A stretch of 53,194 bases of DNA from Candidatus Woesearchaeota archaeon (GTDB lineage: Archaea; Nanoarchaeota; Nanoarchaeia; Woesearchaeales; JAGVZT01): contig JAFCGF010000013.1 of the NCBI GenBank assembly GCA_017608295.1, positions 1 through 53,194 of the forward strand, written 5' to 3'. The translations under genes and the position numbers were made by a program. The notes under the pieces were generated by a model. The model saw nothing but the letters and a program-made list of their open reading frames with translations, was not told the DNA's origin and searched no databases. Below are positions 1-7,932 of the stretch, in pieces; position 1 is the stretch's first letter; each line of letters opens with the position of its first letter.

Positions 1-111
1 AGACTGACAATATACTTCTTGTTCATAACTAATTCTCCATAATAAGATAACATCCTGTTTATAGAGAATTATCGGCAATGCCGAGCAGAATCTTTAGTTA
101 TGACAAAGCAC
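1..111 (-). mobile_element. 5' end of an IS630-type insertion sequence (left copy)
   Basis: Positions 1-111 are the reverse complement of 53056-53164, with one difference seen (GAGCAGAATC here against the complement of GATTCCGCTC on the right). The minus strand has an ATG at 26, from which a transposase reads out of the window (first residues MNKKYIVSL). The KYIV-x-L-x-x-x-ER start, read more fully in the right copy, resembles IS630-family transposases. The inner edge is followed directly by TA at 112-113, the usual IS630/Tc1 target. The element is cut by the window edge, so its length and other end are not visible. Confidence 0.7.
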
Positions 112-637
112 TAGGTAGTAAAAGCGGATTGTCTTTCAACGGATTGTAGGCATCGGGATGGACCGTGCGCGCGAATGTGTACCCTTCCGAGGCAAGCGTT
201 TTTATTAGGGCTATATTATTCCCAACTCGCCCACCAGGGTAGGCAAACGTTGTAGGAATATTAATTCCCCAACGAAGGCATTTGTCCTCAATATAAGTTA
301 CTTGCTCTGTGAACTCTTTCAGAGAAGCCTCTTCTATATCTATATGACTTTGTGTGTGATTCCCAATCTCAAACCCCATGTCGGCTAACCGCTTTATCTG
401 CCTCCAAGTCATAAATCGAGTCGTATCCCCAAACTCTGGAAACTCACAAATATAAAACGTCGCTCCAAATCTGTACTCCTGTAACATTGGTGCAACAAAT
501 GAATAGTTGTCTTCGCGGGCATCGTCAAATGTCAACACGATAAGTTTGTCCGGTATCACCTGTTTAATAACAGACACACGGCCTTGGCACCCTATCAGCA
601 AAAGTAATATGACCACAACACCAAATAGTATTCTCAT
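98..637 (-). pseudogene. Polysaccharide deacetylase (NodB-like) lipoprotein, 3' end lost to the IS
   Basis: This is a carbohydrate esterase family 4-type deacetylase, which would remove acetyl groups from a polysaccharide outside the cytoplasm. Starting at ATG 637, preceded by GGGAA, gives a hydrophobic leader ending in the lipobox LLIGC. Three NodB motifs are visible: TFDD, the metal-binding GNHTQSH, and FAYPGG. Counting codons, the native protein ends at a proline encoded at 113-115. The next four residues and the stop at 98-100 lie inside the IS element, so the C-terminal catalytic part is gone. It is the last gene of the minus-strand run. An earlier in-frame ATG at 667 gives ten more residues that do not look like part of a leader. 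Activity is doubtful. Confidence 0.8.
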
Positions 638-743
638 CTGACATTTCCCATATGACGTCATAAACAATTTCTTTTCCTATTTTAGCTTTCATGACAAGGT
701 AATGAACAATTGATAACCAACTCTTTGGAGGGACGCTTTCTAC

Positions 744-1721
744 TTAGTTGACAACATTTTGAGGACTCCCATTAAGAAATGCCTTGATGTTATCAACGGT
801 TGTCTCCAGTAGGCGCTTTCGAGCAGAAAGAGTTGCCCACGCAATGTGAGGCGTTATATAACAGTTGCGGGCTGCAAGAAGGGGATTGTCGGCGACGGGA
901 GGTTCCTGAACAAGAACATCCAATCCCGCGCCTGCGATCATCCCCTTATTCAAGGCTCCTGCCAGTGCCATCTCATCAATTAACGGGCCACGACTCGTAT
1001 TGATCAGGAATGCTGTCGGTTTCATCATCTCCAACTGCTTCCAGCTAACCAATCTTTCAGTCTTCGGTGTGAGAGGGCAGTGCAGGCTAACGATATCACT
1101 TTGTTGAAACAACGCGTCTAACTCAACGGATTTGATGTTGCCTTCCAAGTCTGTCGGTGTGACGTTATCATTAACCAAGATGTGCATTCCAAGAGCGGAG
1201 CCTAATTGCCCTACAGCCCTTCCAATCCGGCCATAACCAATAATCCCCAGTGTCAAGCCGGTTAGCTCTATCAAAGGAAATTCCCAGTAGCAGAAATCCA
1301 AAGATCTCTCCCAAGCTCCCTGCAAAACCGACTGGGAATGCTCACCAACGTGCTGACATAAATTAAGCATATGGGCAAAAACCATCTGGGCGACAGACTG
1401 CGTTCCATATTCAGGCACATTCGTCACAATAATACCTTTTTGACTTGCGGCTTCAAGGTCCACTATATTTGTACCAGTCGCCAGAACACCGATATACTTC
1501 AGATCAGGAAGTGCCTCGATACAGCTTTTGCTCAGCACCGTTTTATTTGTGAGTACGATAGAAGTATTCCGGGCCCGATCGACTACATCGTCTGGCAATG
1601 TCCGATCATGAACCTTTAAATCACCTATAACCGCCAGGGCATCCCAACTCAAGTCACCTGGATTAAGTGTGTAACCATCGAGAACCACTATTCTTATATT
1701 ACCATTCACCTTCTTCACCAT
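744..1721 (-). CDS. D-2-hydroxyacid dehydrogenase (glycerate dehydrogenase/hydroxypyruvate reductase-like)
   Basis: A cytoplasmic NAD(P)-dependent reductase of 2-oxoacids, 325 aa from the ATG at 1721. That start has GGGAG just upstream and overlaps the preceding RraA gene by 23 nt; a longer reading from 1766 would overlap by 68 nt. The Rossmann motif GYGRIG is at residues 162-167. The catalytic Arg (NTSRGPLID, about R244), Glu (VQEPP, about E273) and His (ITPHIAW, about H292) are all present. The segment around DFCYWEFPLIEL resembles D-glycerate dehydrogenases of the HprA type. Overlap with the RraA-like gene suggests coupled translation and a shared role in turning a sugar-derived oxoacid into a hydroxyacid. 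The exact substrate cannot be read from sequence. Confidence 0.9.
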   Translation of the reverse strand: MVKKVNGNIRIVVLDGYTLNPGDLSWDALAVIGDLKVHDRTLPDDVVDRARNTSIVLTNKTVLSKSCIEALPDLKYIGVLATGTNIVDLEAASQKGIIVTNVPEYGTQSVAQMVFAHMLNLCQHVGEHSQSVLQGAWERSLDFCYWEFPLIELTGLTLGIIGYGRIGRAVGQLGSALGMHILVNDNVTPTDLEGNIKSVELDALFQQSDIVSLHCPLTPKTERLVSWKQLEMMKPTAFLINTSRGPLIDEMALAGALNKGMIAGAGLDVLVQEPPVADNPLLAARNCYITPHIAWATLSARKRLLETTVDNIKAFLNGSPQNVVN

Positions 1722-2487
1722 ATTTCTCCCTGGTATTTTGACTAAATACTCTTGCAGCGTCATCAATTGCCTGAAGAATCTCTTCCGGCGCTTTGCCTTG
1801 CGAATTCCGTGCCGCTGCTATCAAGGTTTGACATTCGTTCGAATCCATGAACCGGGCAGCTTCCAGCAAGCGATCTTCATCACGTCTGGGAATAGCCAGA
1901 AAACCATGTTTGTCAGCATGAATTAGTTGGCCGGGTTGAACCGGGCAGCCAAACACGACCACCTCGCAATCCCAACGCACAGGAACGACATGAGCGTGCC
2001 CAACACAAAACTGACGCGCTATGAGTTTGAATCCCGCATTACAGATTTCATCAACATCTCGGATCGCCCCGTCTGTGATCGAACCTACACAGCCCAGGGC
2101 ACGATGAATGTTGCTGTTGACTTCGCCCCAGAACGAACCGAAAGCGACGGGTTTATCCAAATCTTGGACCACAACAATCTTCGGGCCCGGTACCGATGCA
2201 ACATAGCGTCGGTATTCACTCCAGGCGTCTCGGTTCGTATGGATATGCTGCGAATTGCCCGGTTCAATAACCACCGTAACAGCACGGCCCACCATGGGTC
2301 CCATCTGCGACATGAAATCATGACATGCCTCTAGATTAAAATTTTCTCTGGCGCTGTCACGTTCGGTTATCTGCTCCCACCCATTGTAGATAGTAGGGGT
2401 ATTCCATCGTTTCAGCTCGAGCAATTCGGCATAGCCGAGTTTCCCATGGTGACGTTCATCACCGTTCATCGTCTGTTTTCTACCCAT
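1699..2487 (-). CDS. RraA-family protein (4-hydroxy-4-methyl-2-oxoglutarate aldolase/oxaloacetate decarboxylase-like)
   Basis: A 262-aa cytoplasmic protein of the RraA/HMG-aldolase family, whose members cleave or decarboxylate 2-oxoacids using a divalent metal. The start at 2487 follows AGGAG, eight nucleotides upstream; reading further upstream adds only 20 unlikely residues. The signature segment runs from GSFWGEVN through GSITDGAIRDVDEI, with the conserved DG and RD pair that bind metal and substrate. The N-terminal LLELKRWNTPTIYNG is typical of longer RraA relatives found beside sugar-acid genes. A partial copy of this same N-terminus is fused to the gene ending at 4819. The stop overlaps the dehydrogenase start, so the two probably act in one short pathway. 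Confidence 0.85.
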   Translation of the reverse strand: MGRKQTMNGDERHHGKLGYAELLELKRWNTPTIYNGWEQITERDSARENFNLEACHDFMSQMGPMVGRAVTVVIEPGNSQHIHTNRDAWSEYRRYVASVPGPKIVVVQDLDKPVAFGSFWGEVNSNIHRALGCVGSITDGAIRDVDEICNAGFKLIARQFCVGHAHVVPVRWDCEVVVFGCPVQPGQLIHADKHGFLAIPRRDEDRLLEAARFMDSNECQTLIAAARNSQGKAPEEILQAIDDAARVFSQNTREKYGEEGEW

Positions 2488-2518
2488 GTTTATTTCTCCT
2501 GCTTCTCTATGTGCGTTC

Positions 2519-4795
2519 TTAATCTTCGTTCTTCCTGTCCACCACACACCGGAATCCGATCGTTGAGCAACGGTCCAGGCCGGGCCACACCAACAGCATC
2601 TTAGTCACCCGATTACAGGGCTGCGGCCCTCCGTCAACGTACCAGTCTGAACCTTTGGCTTTAAAATACGAGCCTCCCCGAATCAGGCAATAGCGTGTTC
2701 GCCCGTCGTCCGTTTGTTCGCTCTCGGTCCATTCCCATGTATTACCGCACATATCATAGCATCCAAAAGGCGAACGCCCCTTGGGAAATGCGCGTACGCT
2801 CGTGGTGTCGTCACCCGTGTTGCATCGGCCCGATTCTATCTTGTCACCCCACGGATACTCCAGACGCTTGGGCCCCTCGGCTGCATATTGCCATTCTGCA
2901 TCGGTGGGTAGTCGCTTCCCCGCCCACTTGGCATAGGCACGAGCATCGTTCAAATCGACGTACACAACGGGATGGTCCTCTTTACCTGCCGGCGGCTTGC
3001 CGTCGACCCAATACTTCAGGAAGTTCTTTCTATGACGCGGCAGGTAGCCCGACGCCTTCAGGAACGTCTCGTACTCCGCGTTCGTTACCGGAGTCAAATC
3101 GATCGCGTACGCCGACAACCCTACCTTCAGCTCCTCAGGGAGTGTATCGTGGAAACCGTGCGGGAATGCGCCTTCATTGAAACCTCTTTTGAGCTTAACG
3201 GTAGCAGCACAGATAGCTGCCATGTTCGGGGGCAGGTTGTCTTTACCGTATTGTTTTGTTCTTGAAACCGGATGAAGCACCTGCTGCTTGCCCTCAGGAA
3301 AGGTGGGATCCCAGTTTCTGCCGGCGAATATCTTGGCTTGTTCCTGCAAGAATTGAGTGAAGTCCTCCTTTACCGCTTTTTCAGGTATGGCCAGGAACCC
3401 GCCGATGCCCCGTGCGTCGATGTTTCCGTCAATATGAGCGACACCTTTTTTCAGTGTCACCTTGGCCGGCCGGCCCTTGATCAGATCGAAGTAGCGTATG
3501 TCTTTATTATGATGTACGGCAAGCAGGTTCCCACGGTATGGTTCATCCGCCCGGTTGACGAGTGTCCATAGCCTTAAACCATTGCCCTGCCACAGGCTGA
3601 CAAACACGTTGTCTCCCCTGTGATCTACGAGTGGAATCCATCCTTCTCCGGCAAATAAGTGGACATAACGACGCTGTATCGAAATCATCGAACGCAAAAT
3701 CGAACGTGCACGTTCACTCCACCCATTCCAGCACCCGAACCGATTCTCCCAGACCAGCGTGCCGGTGCCGTTCATCCAAGAGACCTGAAGTTCGCCCGTG
3801 CGATCCCTGATCCACCGGTTGGTCGGGCGCACCACGTGTCTGCGCTCCAACCACTTGCTCTTCAACACGCCCGGCGCGCGGCTGTCCTCGAAAAGCCACT
3901 GCCGCCAGGGTTTGCTTTGAGCCCAGGACATCTGATGTTCTGCAACATACTCGATGGGGATCGGCAGTTCCGTGTCCATGACCAGACCGGCTCGGACCTT
4001 GTCCAGTTCGAGGCGCAACGGCGCGCATTCGTACCACGTGTCAAGATAAATGCCGTCCGCATTAATGGCTTCCGTTACTGATATTAATACCTCTGCGTCG
4101 GTCTTGTGTTCCTTCCGGGTTCCCTTGTCCCAGGGTTGGAAAGGCATAAAAACCTCGATGCCGTGCTGGTGGAAGGCCTCGGTCAGGTCGCGTATGCCTT
4201 CCAGGCCGCCCGGCATATCCCGGTACATATCGGTTTGATTTCTCGGGCCAATGCCCATGATCGGGTAGGCAAGCCACAACACGACACTATCATATCCGCC
4301 AAAGGCCCTGTTTCCATACTCTATGAACTTCTTAACCCGATACCTGCCCTCGACAGGATCGCATAACGTTGTATCCCACAGCATGAAGAATCCCGACACG
4401 TAATTTGACGGAACCCAGTCGTACGCCTTATCGCTGTAGTACGAATGATCATACGCCAGGGCCTTGCGCTTGTCCTTGCGCCACGCGGCCAGCCAATCGC
4501 GCCAGAAAGGCCAGAGTTGCGGATCATCCGGTACTTGAAAAATATCGTCGAAGGTGAGTTCATCGGAAGTGTATTTTCCATCCGGAATATTCATGCCACG
4601 CTTCTCGCTCAGTTTTTTCGCATGCGCCTCGCGATGAAATCCATGCTGTTCCTTCTCCAGCTCCACACGCTCGTTCATCCACTTGGAGAATGTCTCCTGC
4701 AACGCTTGCGCGGACGAGTTCTCATTCGCGTTCACATGCTGCAGAAGCAACAATATCAGCACGGCAAAAGTCAACGACATCATTCTACTTGTCAT
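2519..4795 (-). CDS. Secreted TIM-barrel glycosidase-like protein fused to a C-terminal SUMF1/FGE-like domain
   Basis: 758 aa with a signal peptide at about 1-23 (cleavage near VNA). Residues about 85-480 look like a glycosidase-type barrel: GYDSVVLWLAYPIMG, HGIEVFMPFQPWDKG and NADGIYLDTW have beta-strand ends carrying acidic and aromatic residues. From about 525 to the end is a formylglycine-generating-enzyme-like domain (VTNAEYETFLKASGY, HPVVYVDLNDARAYAKWAG, RLPTDAEWQYAAEG, GNTWEWTES, RGGSYF, IGFRCV). True FGE uses two Cys five residues apart before the GFRC end. Here only one (QPCNRV) is seen and the partner position is not Cys, so sulfatase activation is unlikely. The C-type-lectin-like fold may bind sugar instead. 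The gap to the RraA start is 31 nt. The barrel's substrate is unknown. Confidence 0.75.
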   Translation of the reverse strand: MTSRMMSLTFAVLILLLLQHVNANENSSAQALQETFSKWMNERVELEKEQHGFHREAHAKKLSEKRGMNIPDGKYTSDELTFDDIFQVPDDPQLWPFWRDWLAAWRKDKRKALAYDHSYYSDKAYDWVPSNYVSGFFMLWDTTLCDPVEGRYRVKKFIEYGNRAFGGYDSVVLWLAYPIMGIGPRNQTDMYRDMPGGLEGIRDLTEAFHQHGIEVFMPFQPWDKGTRKEHKTDAEVLISVTEAINADGIYLDTWYECAPLRLELDKVRAGLVMDTELPIPIEYVAEHQMSWAQSKPWRQWLFEDSRAPGVLKSKWLERRHVVRPTNRWIRDRTGELQVSWMNGTGTLVWENRFGCWNGWSERARSILRSMISIQRRYVHLFAGEGWIPLVDHRGDNVFVSLWQGNGLRLWTLVNRADEPYRGNLLAVHHNKDIRYFDLIKGRPAKVTLKKGVAHIDGNIDARGIGGFLAIPEKAVKEDFTQFLQEQAKIFAGRNWDPTFPEGKQQVLHPVSRTKQYGKDNLPPNMAAICAATVKLKRGFNEGAFPHGFHDTLPEELKVGLSAYAIDLTPVTNAEYETFLKASGYLPRHRKNFLKYWVDGKPPAGKEDHPVVYVDLNDARAYAKWAGKRLPTDAEWQYAAEGPKRLEYPWGDKIESGRCNTGDDTTSVRAFPKGRSPFGCYDMCGNTWEWTESEQTDDGRTRYCLIRGGSYFKAKGSDWYVDGGPQPCNRVTKMLLVWPGLDRCSTIGFRCVVDRKNED

Positions 4796-4818
4796 GTTGT
4801 CCTCACTTTTTCCAGTTA

Positions 4819-6363
4819 CTAGTTAGCAAATGAAAATGAATACAGTTTCGCAGTGTTAATAACGAATTCCAGGCGCACCCGCTTACCCTCCAGGTCTTTA
4901 TCTTCAAGCCACTGAACAGGGGCGTCTGTGACCGTTTTTCTGTTCTTCTTACTTATGGTGATTTTATTACCCTGTTCATCTTTGACTGCCACCATAACAA
5001 ACTCTCCCGGCGGTATATCGGCAGAGAGGCAAAGATTCTTGCCAGCGAATATCATCGGTTTGGTGGTTACAATGGCCCAATATCGGGTGTTTATGGGTTC
5101 GTAACCGGCAAAGCCATCGGGGCGCAGCGTTGCCAGACAGAAGAAACCGTTTCTCCATCCATAGTGATAGCCGTCATTGCCGCCATAGTAGATACGGATT
5201 TCGTCATCCAGGAATATCGGTGTGGCGGCGGCGTATATGCAGCCCCAGTCATAGGCCATTTCCTCTTTTGAATTGGCAATCAGCGGCGACCCCGGGCAAA
5301 CACGGTTCCATTGTTTTGTATCAGGGCTCCATGCCAGTTCGGTCCATACGTGATCTGCCTTCTGGTCATGAATCGCTATCAGCCCGAGATACACACCTCC
5401 GTGGTAAAAGGTCGGCATGGCGTAAGTCTGGAGATTTTTGTCTACCCCTTTGAGTATCACTTCGGCTTTGCTCCATTTGATGTAGTCCTCACTCTCGATT
5501 CTGGAGACCAGGCGTCCATAGTCGGTATTTGAACGGGTAATTCCAACATACTTGCCCAGGGTCGGAGCCCAGAACGCATTGTTATGCGTGTCGCCTCCGG
5601 CATTGCCTTCAGGGCAGGGCAGGGATTTATCCCAGTGGATACCGTCCGCGGAAATACCGACCGACATAACGTGACTTTTGAAAATCGCCTTGTATCGACG
5701 GGCGGGGTCGAGGTCCAAAGGATCCTTGAATATACCAACTCCGTGGCCCCAGATTCCCGGAGATTCCCGCATGATGATATTGTTCTTCTTGGAACCGTCG
5801 AATTCTACTACCCCTAATTCAGGCTTGTCCCATTTGAGACCGTCTTTGCTGGTGGCGTAACAAACACCTGTTTCTCTGTTGCCCGGCGGCTTGTACTTAG
5901 TTTCACGCTGCTGGGGAGTCATTCCCCTGGCGGAATGGTCAACAATGAACGGGTTGTACCAGCACTTATAGATTTTCTCTTCTTCATCATAGATGACGCT
6001 GGCGTAGAGATTGTCGAATCGGGCTTCCCATGGTTTATCTTCGCCAAACAATGGATTTGCCGGATGCTTTTTGGCCTCGCCCAGCGTAAGTTTCGCGTTT
6101 TCAGTGCTATCGATGATACGCGAATCCAGAACAAGAAATCTATTACGATCCATTCGCCGCGAACCGCTCGTCTCATGAGCCCATGAAGAGCCAATAACCA
6201 AGATAGTTGTGACCGCTACAACGAGACTTATTCGTACTCTCAAGCCGTTCCGACGCCCTACCGTTGCGGAGTATCCATTGTAGCGGGTGGATGTATTCCA
6301 CCGCTTCAATGCAAGCAATTCTGCTTGCGTCAGCTTCCGGTTGTTTCGTTCATTATTATGCAT
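4819..6363 (-). CDS. Secreted GH32/43-like beta-propeller protein with an RraA-derived N-terminal extension (propeller paralogue 1)
   Basis: The mature part, from about residue 72, is a five-bladed propeller relative of GH32/GH43 enzymes, with repeats such as CYATSKDGLKWDKPELG and SVGISADGIHWDKS. It is a close paralogue of the gene at 6431-7903 (both start the mature protein with a LVLDSRII segment). The reading frame opens at 6363 behind GGAAGG, but its first 31 residues match the start of RraA proteins (LTQAELLALKRWNTSTRYNG). They run straight into a hydrophobic signal peptide at residues 42-63. A TTG at 6243 is a possible functional start for the secreted protein; its ribosome site is weak. 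If translation begins at 6363, the signal peptide is internal and export may be impaired. The substrate is unknown. Confidence 0.75.
   Translation of the reverse strand: MHNNERNNRKLTQAELLALKRWNTSTRYNGYSATVGRRNGLRVRISLVVAVTTILVIGSSWAHETSGSRRMDRNRFLVLDSRIIDSTENAKLTLGEAKKHPANPLFGEDKPWEARFDNLYASVIYDEEEKIYKCWYNPFIVDHSARGMTPQQRETKYKPPGNRETGVCYATSKDGLKWDKPELGVVEFDGSKKNNIIMRESPGIWGHGVGIFKDPLDLDPARRYKAIFKSHVMSVGISADGIHWDKSLPCPEGNAGGDTHNNAFWAPTLGKYVGITRSNTDYGRLVSRIESEDYIKWSKAEVILKGVDKNLQTYAMPTFYHGGVYLGLIAIHDQKADHVWTELAWSPDTKQWNRVCPGSPLIANSKEEMAYDWGCIYAAATPIFLDDEIRIYYGGNDGYHYGWRNGFFCLATLRPDGFAGYEPINTRYWAIVTTKPMIFAGKNLCLSADIPPGEFVMVAVKDEQGNKITISKKNRKTVTDAPVQWLEDKDLEGKRVRLEFVINTAKLYSFSFAN
6271..6330 (-). 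pseudogene. RraA N-terminal relic fused in frame to a propeller gene
   Basis: These 20 codons (LTQAELLALKRWNTSTRYNG) resemble residues LGYAELLELKRWNTPTIYNG of the intact RraA-like gene at 1699-2487. The similarity also shows in the DNA, and it stops abruptly where the propeller protein's own leader begins. The simplest reading is that a second RraA gene once lay upstream of the propeller gene and a deletion joined its 5' end, with ribosome site, to that gene. No other RraA sequence was seen nearby. Confidence 0.6.
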
Positions 6364-6430
6364 CTTTCTGCCTTCCAGATCGTATACGTTGGTTACAAAT
6401 CCGATCTTTGGTTCAATTCCGCATCTTGGT

Positions 6431-7903
6431 CTATTTGAAGCTGAATGAGTATAGTTTGGATTCTCTTAACTCAAATCCAAACTTGCTCTCTCTGCCCTTG
6501 AGTTTCTTAAATGAGAATCCATCTTTCCATTTAATAGGACCGTCCGTCACGGTTTTCGTGATGAGTTCGCTCTCGGCCAGTTTCTTGTTGTTTTTGTTGA
6601 GGGCGACCACTTTGACATAGCCCGATGGTGCTACGTCGGCGTTTATGCAAAGCGTATTGGCCACAACTGAAACGGCCTTGGTGGTGAGCGACCCGGTCTT
6701 GTTGCTGCCTCCGGCAATTTGCTCATAACCCGCAAAACCATCGGCCCGCAGATGAGCAAGGGCAAGGTATCCGTTCCGCCATCCCATGAATCGGCCATCG
6801 TTAGCGCCGTAGTAGATGCGTATCTTGTCTTTGCCGATAAGAGGCTTTGCCGCAAATACACAGCCCCAATCGTAGTCTCCATGAACCGGACCATTGGGAA
6901 TCAGTGGCACGCCGGGCTGGACCCGGTGCCAATCGATGCTGTCCGCACTCCATGCCAGTTCGCACCACTGCCTGCTTGCTTGAATGTCAAACAGACCAAC
7001 CATGCCCAGGTAAACGCCGGCGTGTTTGACGACTGGCATATCGTGAATCTGCATACGCAAATCGAGACCTTTAATTATAATCTCGGGTTTTGACCAGTTA
7101 ATAAAATCATGCGAATCAATCTTGGACACATGTCGATGTCCCATGCTTCCGTACAGGCCCGTAGTTTTTTCCCCACCCCAGTGACGAGTGATGCCCACAT
7201 ACTTGCCGAGATCTGCATCCCACCACACACAGTTGTTCGTATCGCCGTTATCAACCGGGCCCACATTAATCGCTTCACCCCAGTGAATACCGTCCGACGA
7301 GAACCATACTGCACTGTTTTCGCTCTCCGGGTGGAAGGCCTTGTAACGCTTCTGCGGATCGGCCTCATGCAGGTCCTTCATAACCGTTACGCCATGGTTG
7401 AATACGATAACGATATTATTCTTTTTGCTGCCGTTGAACTCGATCACTCCAAGTTCGGGCTTATCCCAGTGGATACCGTCTTTGGATGTGGCATAGCACG
7501 CGCCATAATCACGAAAGCCTTCTGTCCATTTAGACCATGCCCGCTTGTCAGAGGGTATGGCTTCACCGGGATTGCCTTCGCCCGGACCAACTTTGATGAA
7601 TATGCTGTACCAGCACTTGTAAATCCCTTCTTCCTCGTCAAAGATGATGCTGCAGTAGGGATTGTCGAAACGAGGTTCCCATGGCTTGTCTTCTTTGAAG
7701 AGGGGATTATGTTCGTCCTTCTGCACCGTGCCGACCGTAAGCTGCACGTTCTCGGTACTCTCGATGATACGAGAATCCAAAACCAGATATCGGTCTCGTT
7801 TTGTTAATGAACCTGCTGCGATAACAAGATTCCCTGCTATCGCCAGGAAGGCCACAACAAAAATTAATGAAAACTTAATCCTACTTTTTTGTAATCTAAC
7901 CAT
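6431..7903 (-). CDS. Secreted GH32/43-like beta-propeller glycosidase (propeller paralogue 2)
   Basis: 490 aa with an N-terminal signal peptide at about residues 10-30 (SLIFVVAFLAIAG). The mature protein begins RDRYLVLDSRIIESTENVQL and carries propeller repeats: CYATSKDGIHWDKPELG, AVWFSSDGIHWGEA and LAWSADSIDWHRVQPG. Acidic residues in KPWEPRFDNPYCSIIFDEE and KDKIRIYYGANDGR occupy places where GH32/43 relatives keep active-site acids, but I cannot assign them with certainty. Its closest relative in the window is the next gene downstream (4819-6363), which shares blocks throughout, so this is a tandem duplication. Start 7903 has a modest purine-rich stretch upstream, and this copy lacks the RraA extension. 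The substrate is unknown; the family occurs in sulfatase-rich polysaccharide loci of PVC bacteria. Confidence 0.78.
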   Translation of the reverse strand: MVRLQKSRIKFSLIFVVAFLAIAGNLVIAAGSLTKRDRYLVLDSRIIESTENVQLTVGTVQKDEHNPLFKEDKPWEPRFDNPYCSIIFDEEEGIYKCWYSIFIKVGPGEGNPGEAIPSDKRAWSKWTEGFRDYGACYATSKDGIHWDKPELGVIEFNGSKKNNIVIVFNHGVTVMKDLHEADPQKRYKAFHPESENSAVWFSSDGIHWGEAINVGPVDNGDTNNCVWWDADLGKYVGITRHWGGEKTTGLYGSMGHRHVSKIDSHDFINWSKPEIIIKGLDLRMQIHDMPVVKHAGVYLGMVGLFDIQASRQWCELAWSADSIDWHRVQPGVPLIPNGPVHGDYDWGCVFAAKPLIGKDKIRIYYGANDGRFMGWRNGYLALAHLRADGFAGYEQIAGGSNKTGSLTTKAVSVVANTLCINADVAPSGYVKVVALNKNNKKLAESELITKTVTDGPIKWKDGFSFKKLKGRESKFGFELRESKLYSFSFK

Positions 7904-7932
7904 GGGTAATGCCTTTCTTATAAAAACCCCTG

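Noticed and set aside
7109..7807. 232-aa plus-strand frame
   Set aside because: It is antisense to propeller paralogue 2, and its composition mirrors that gene; no known motif.
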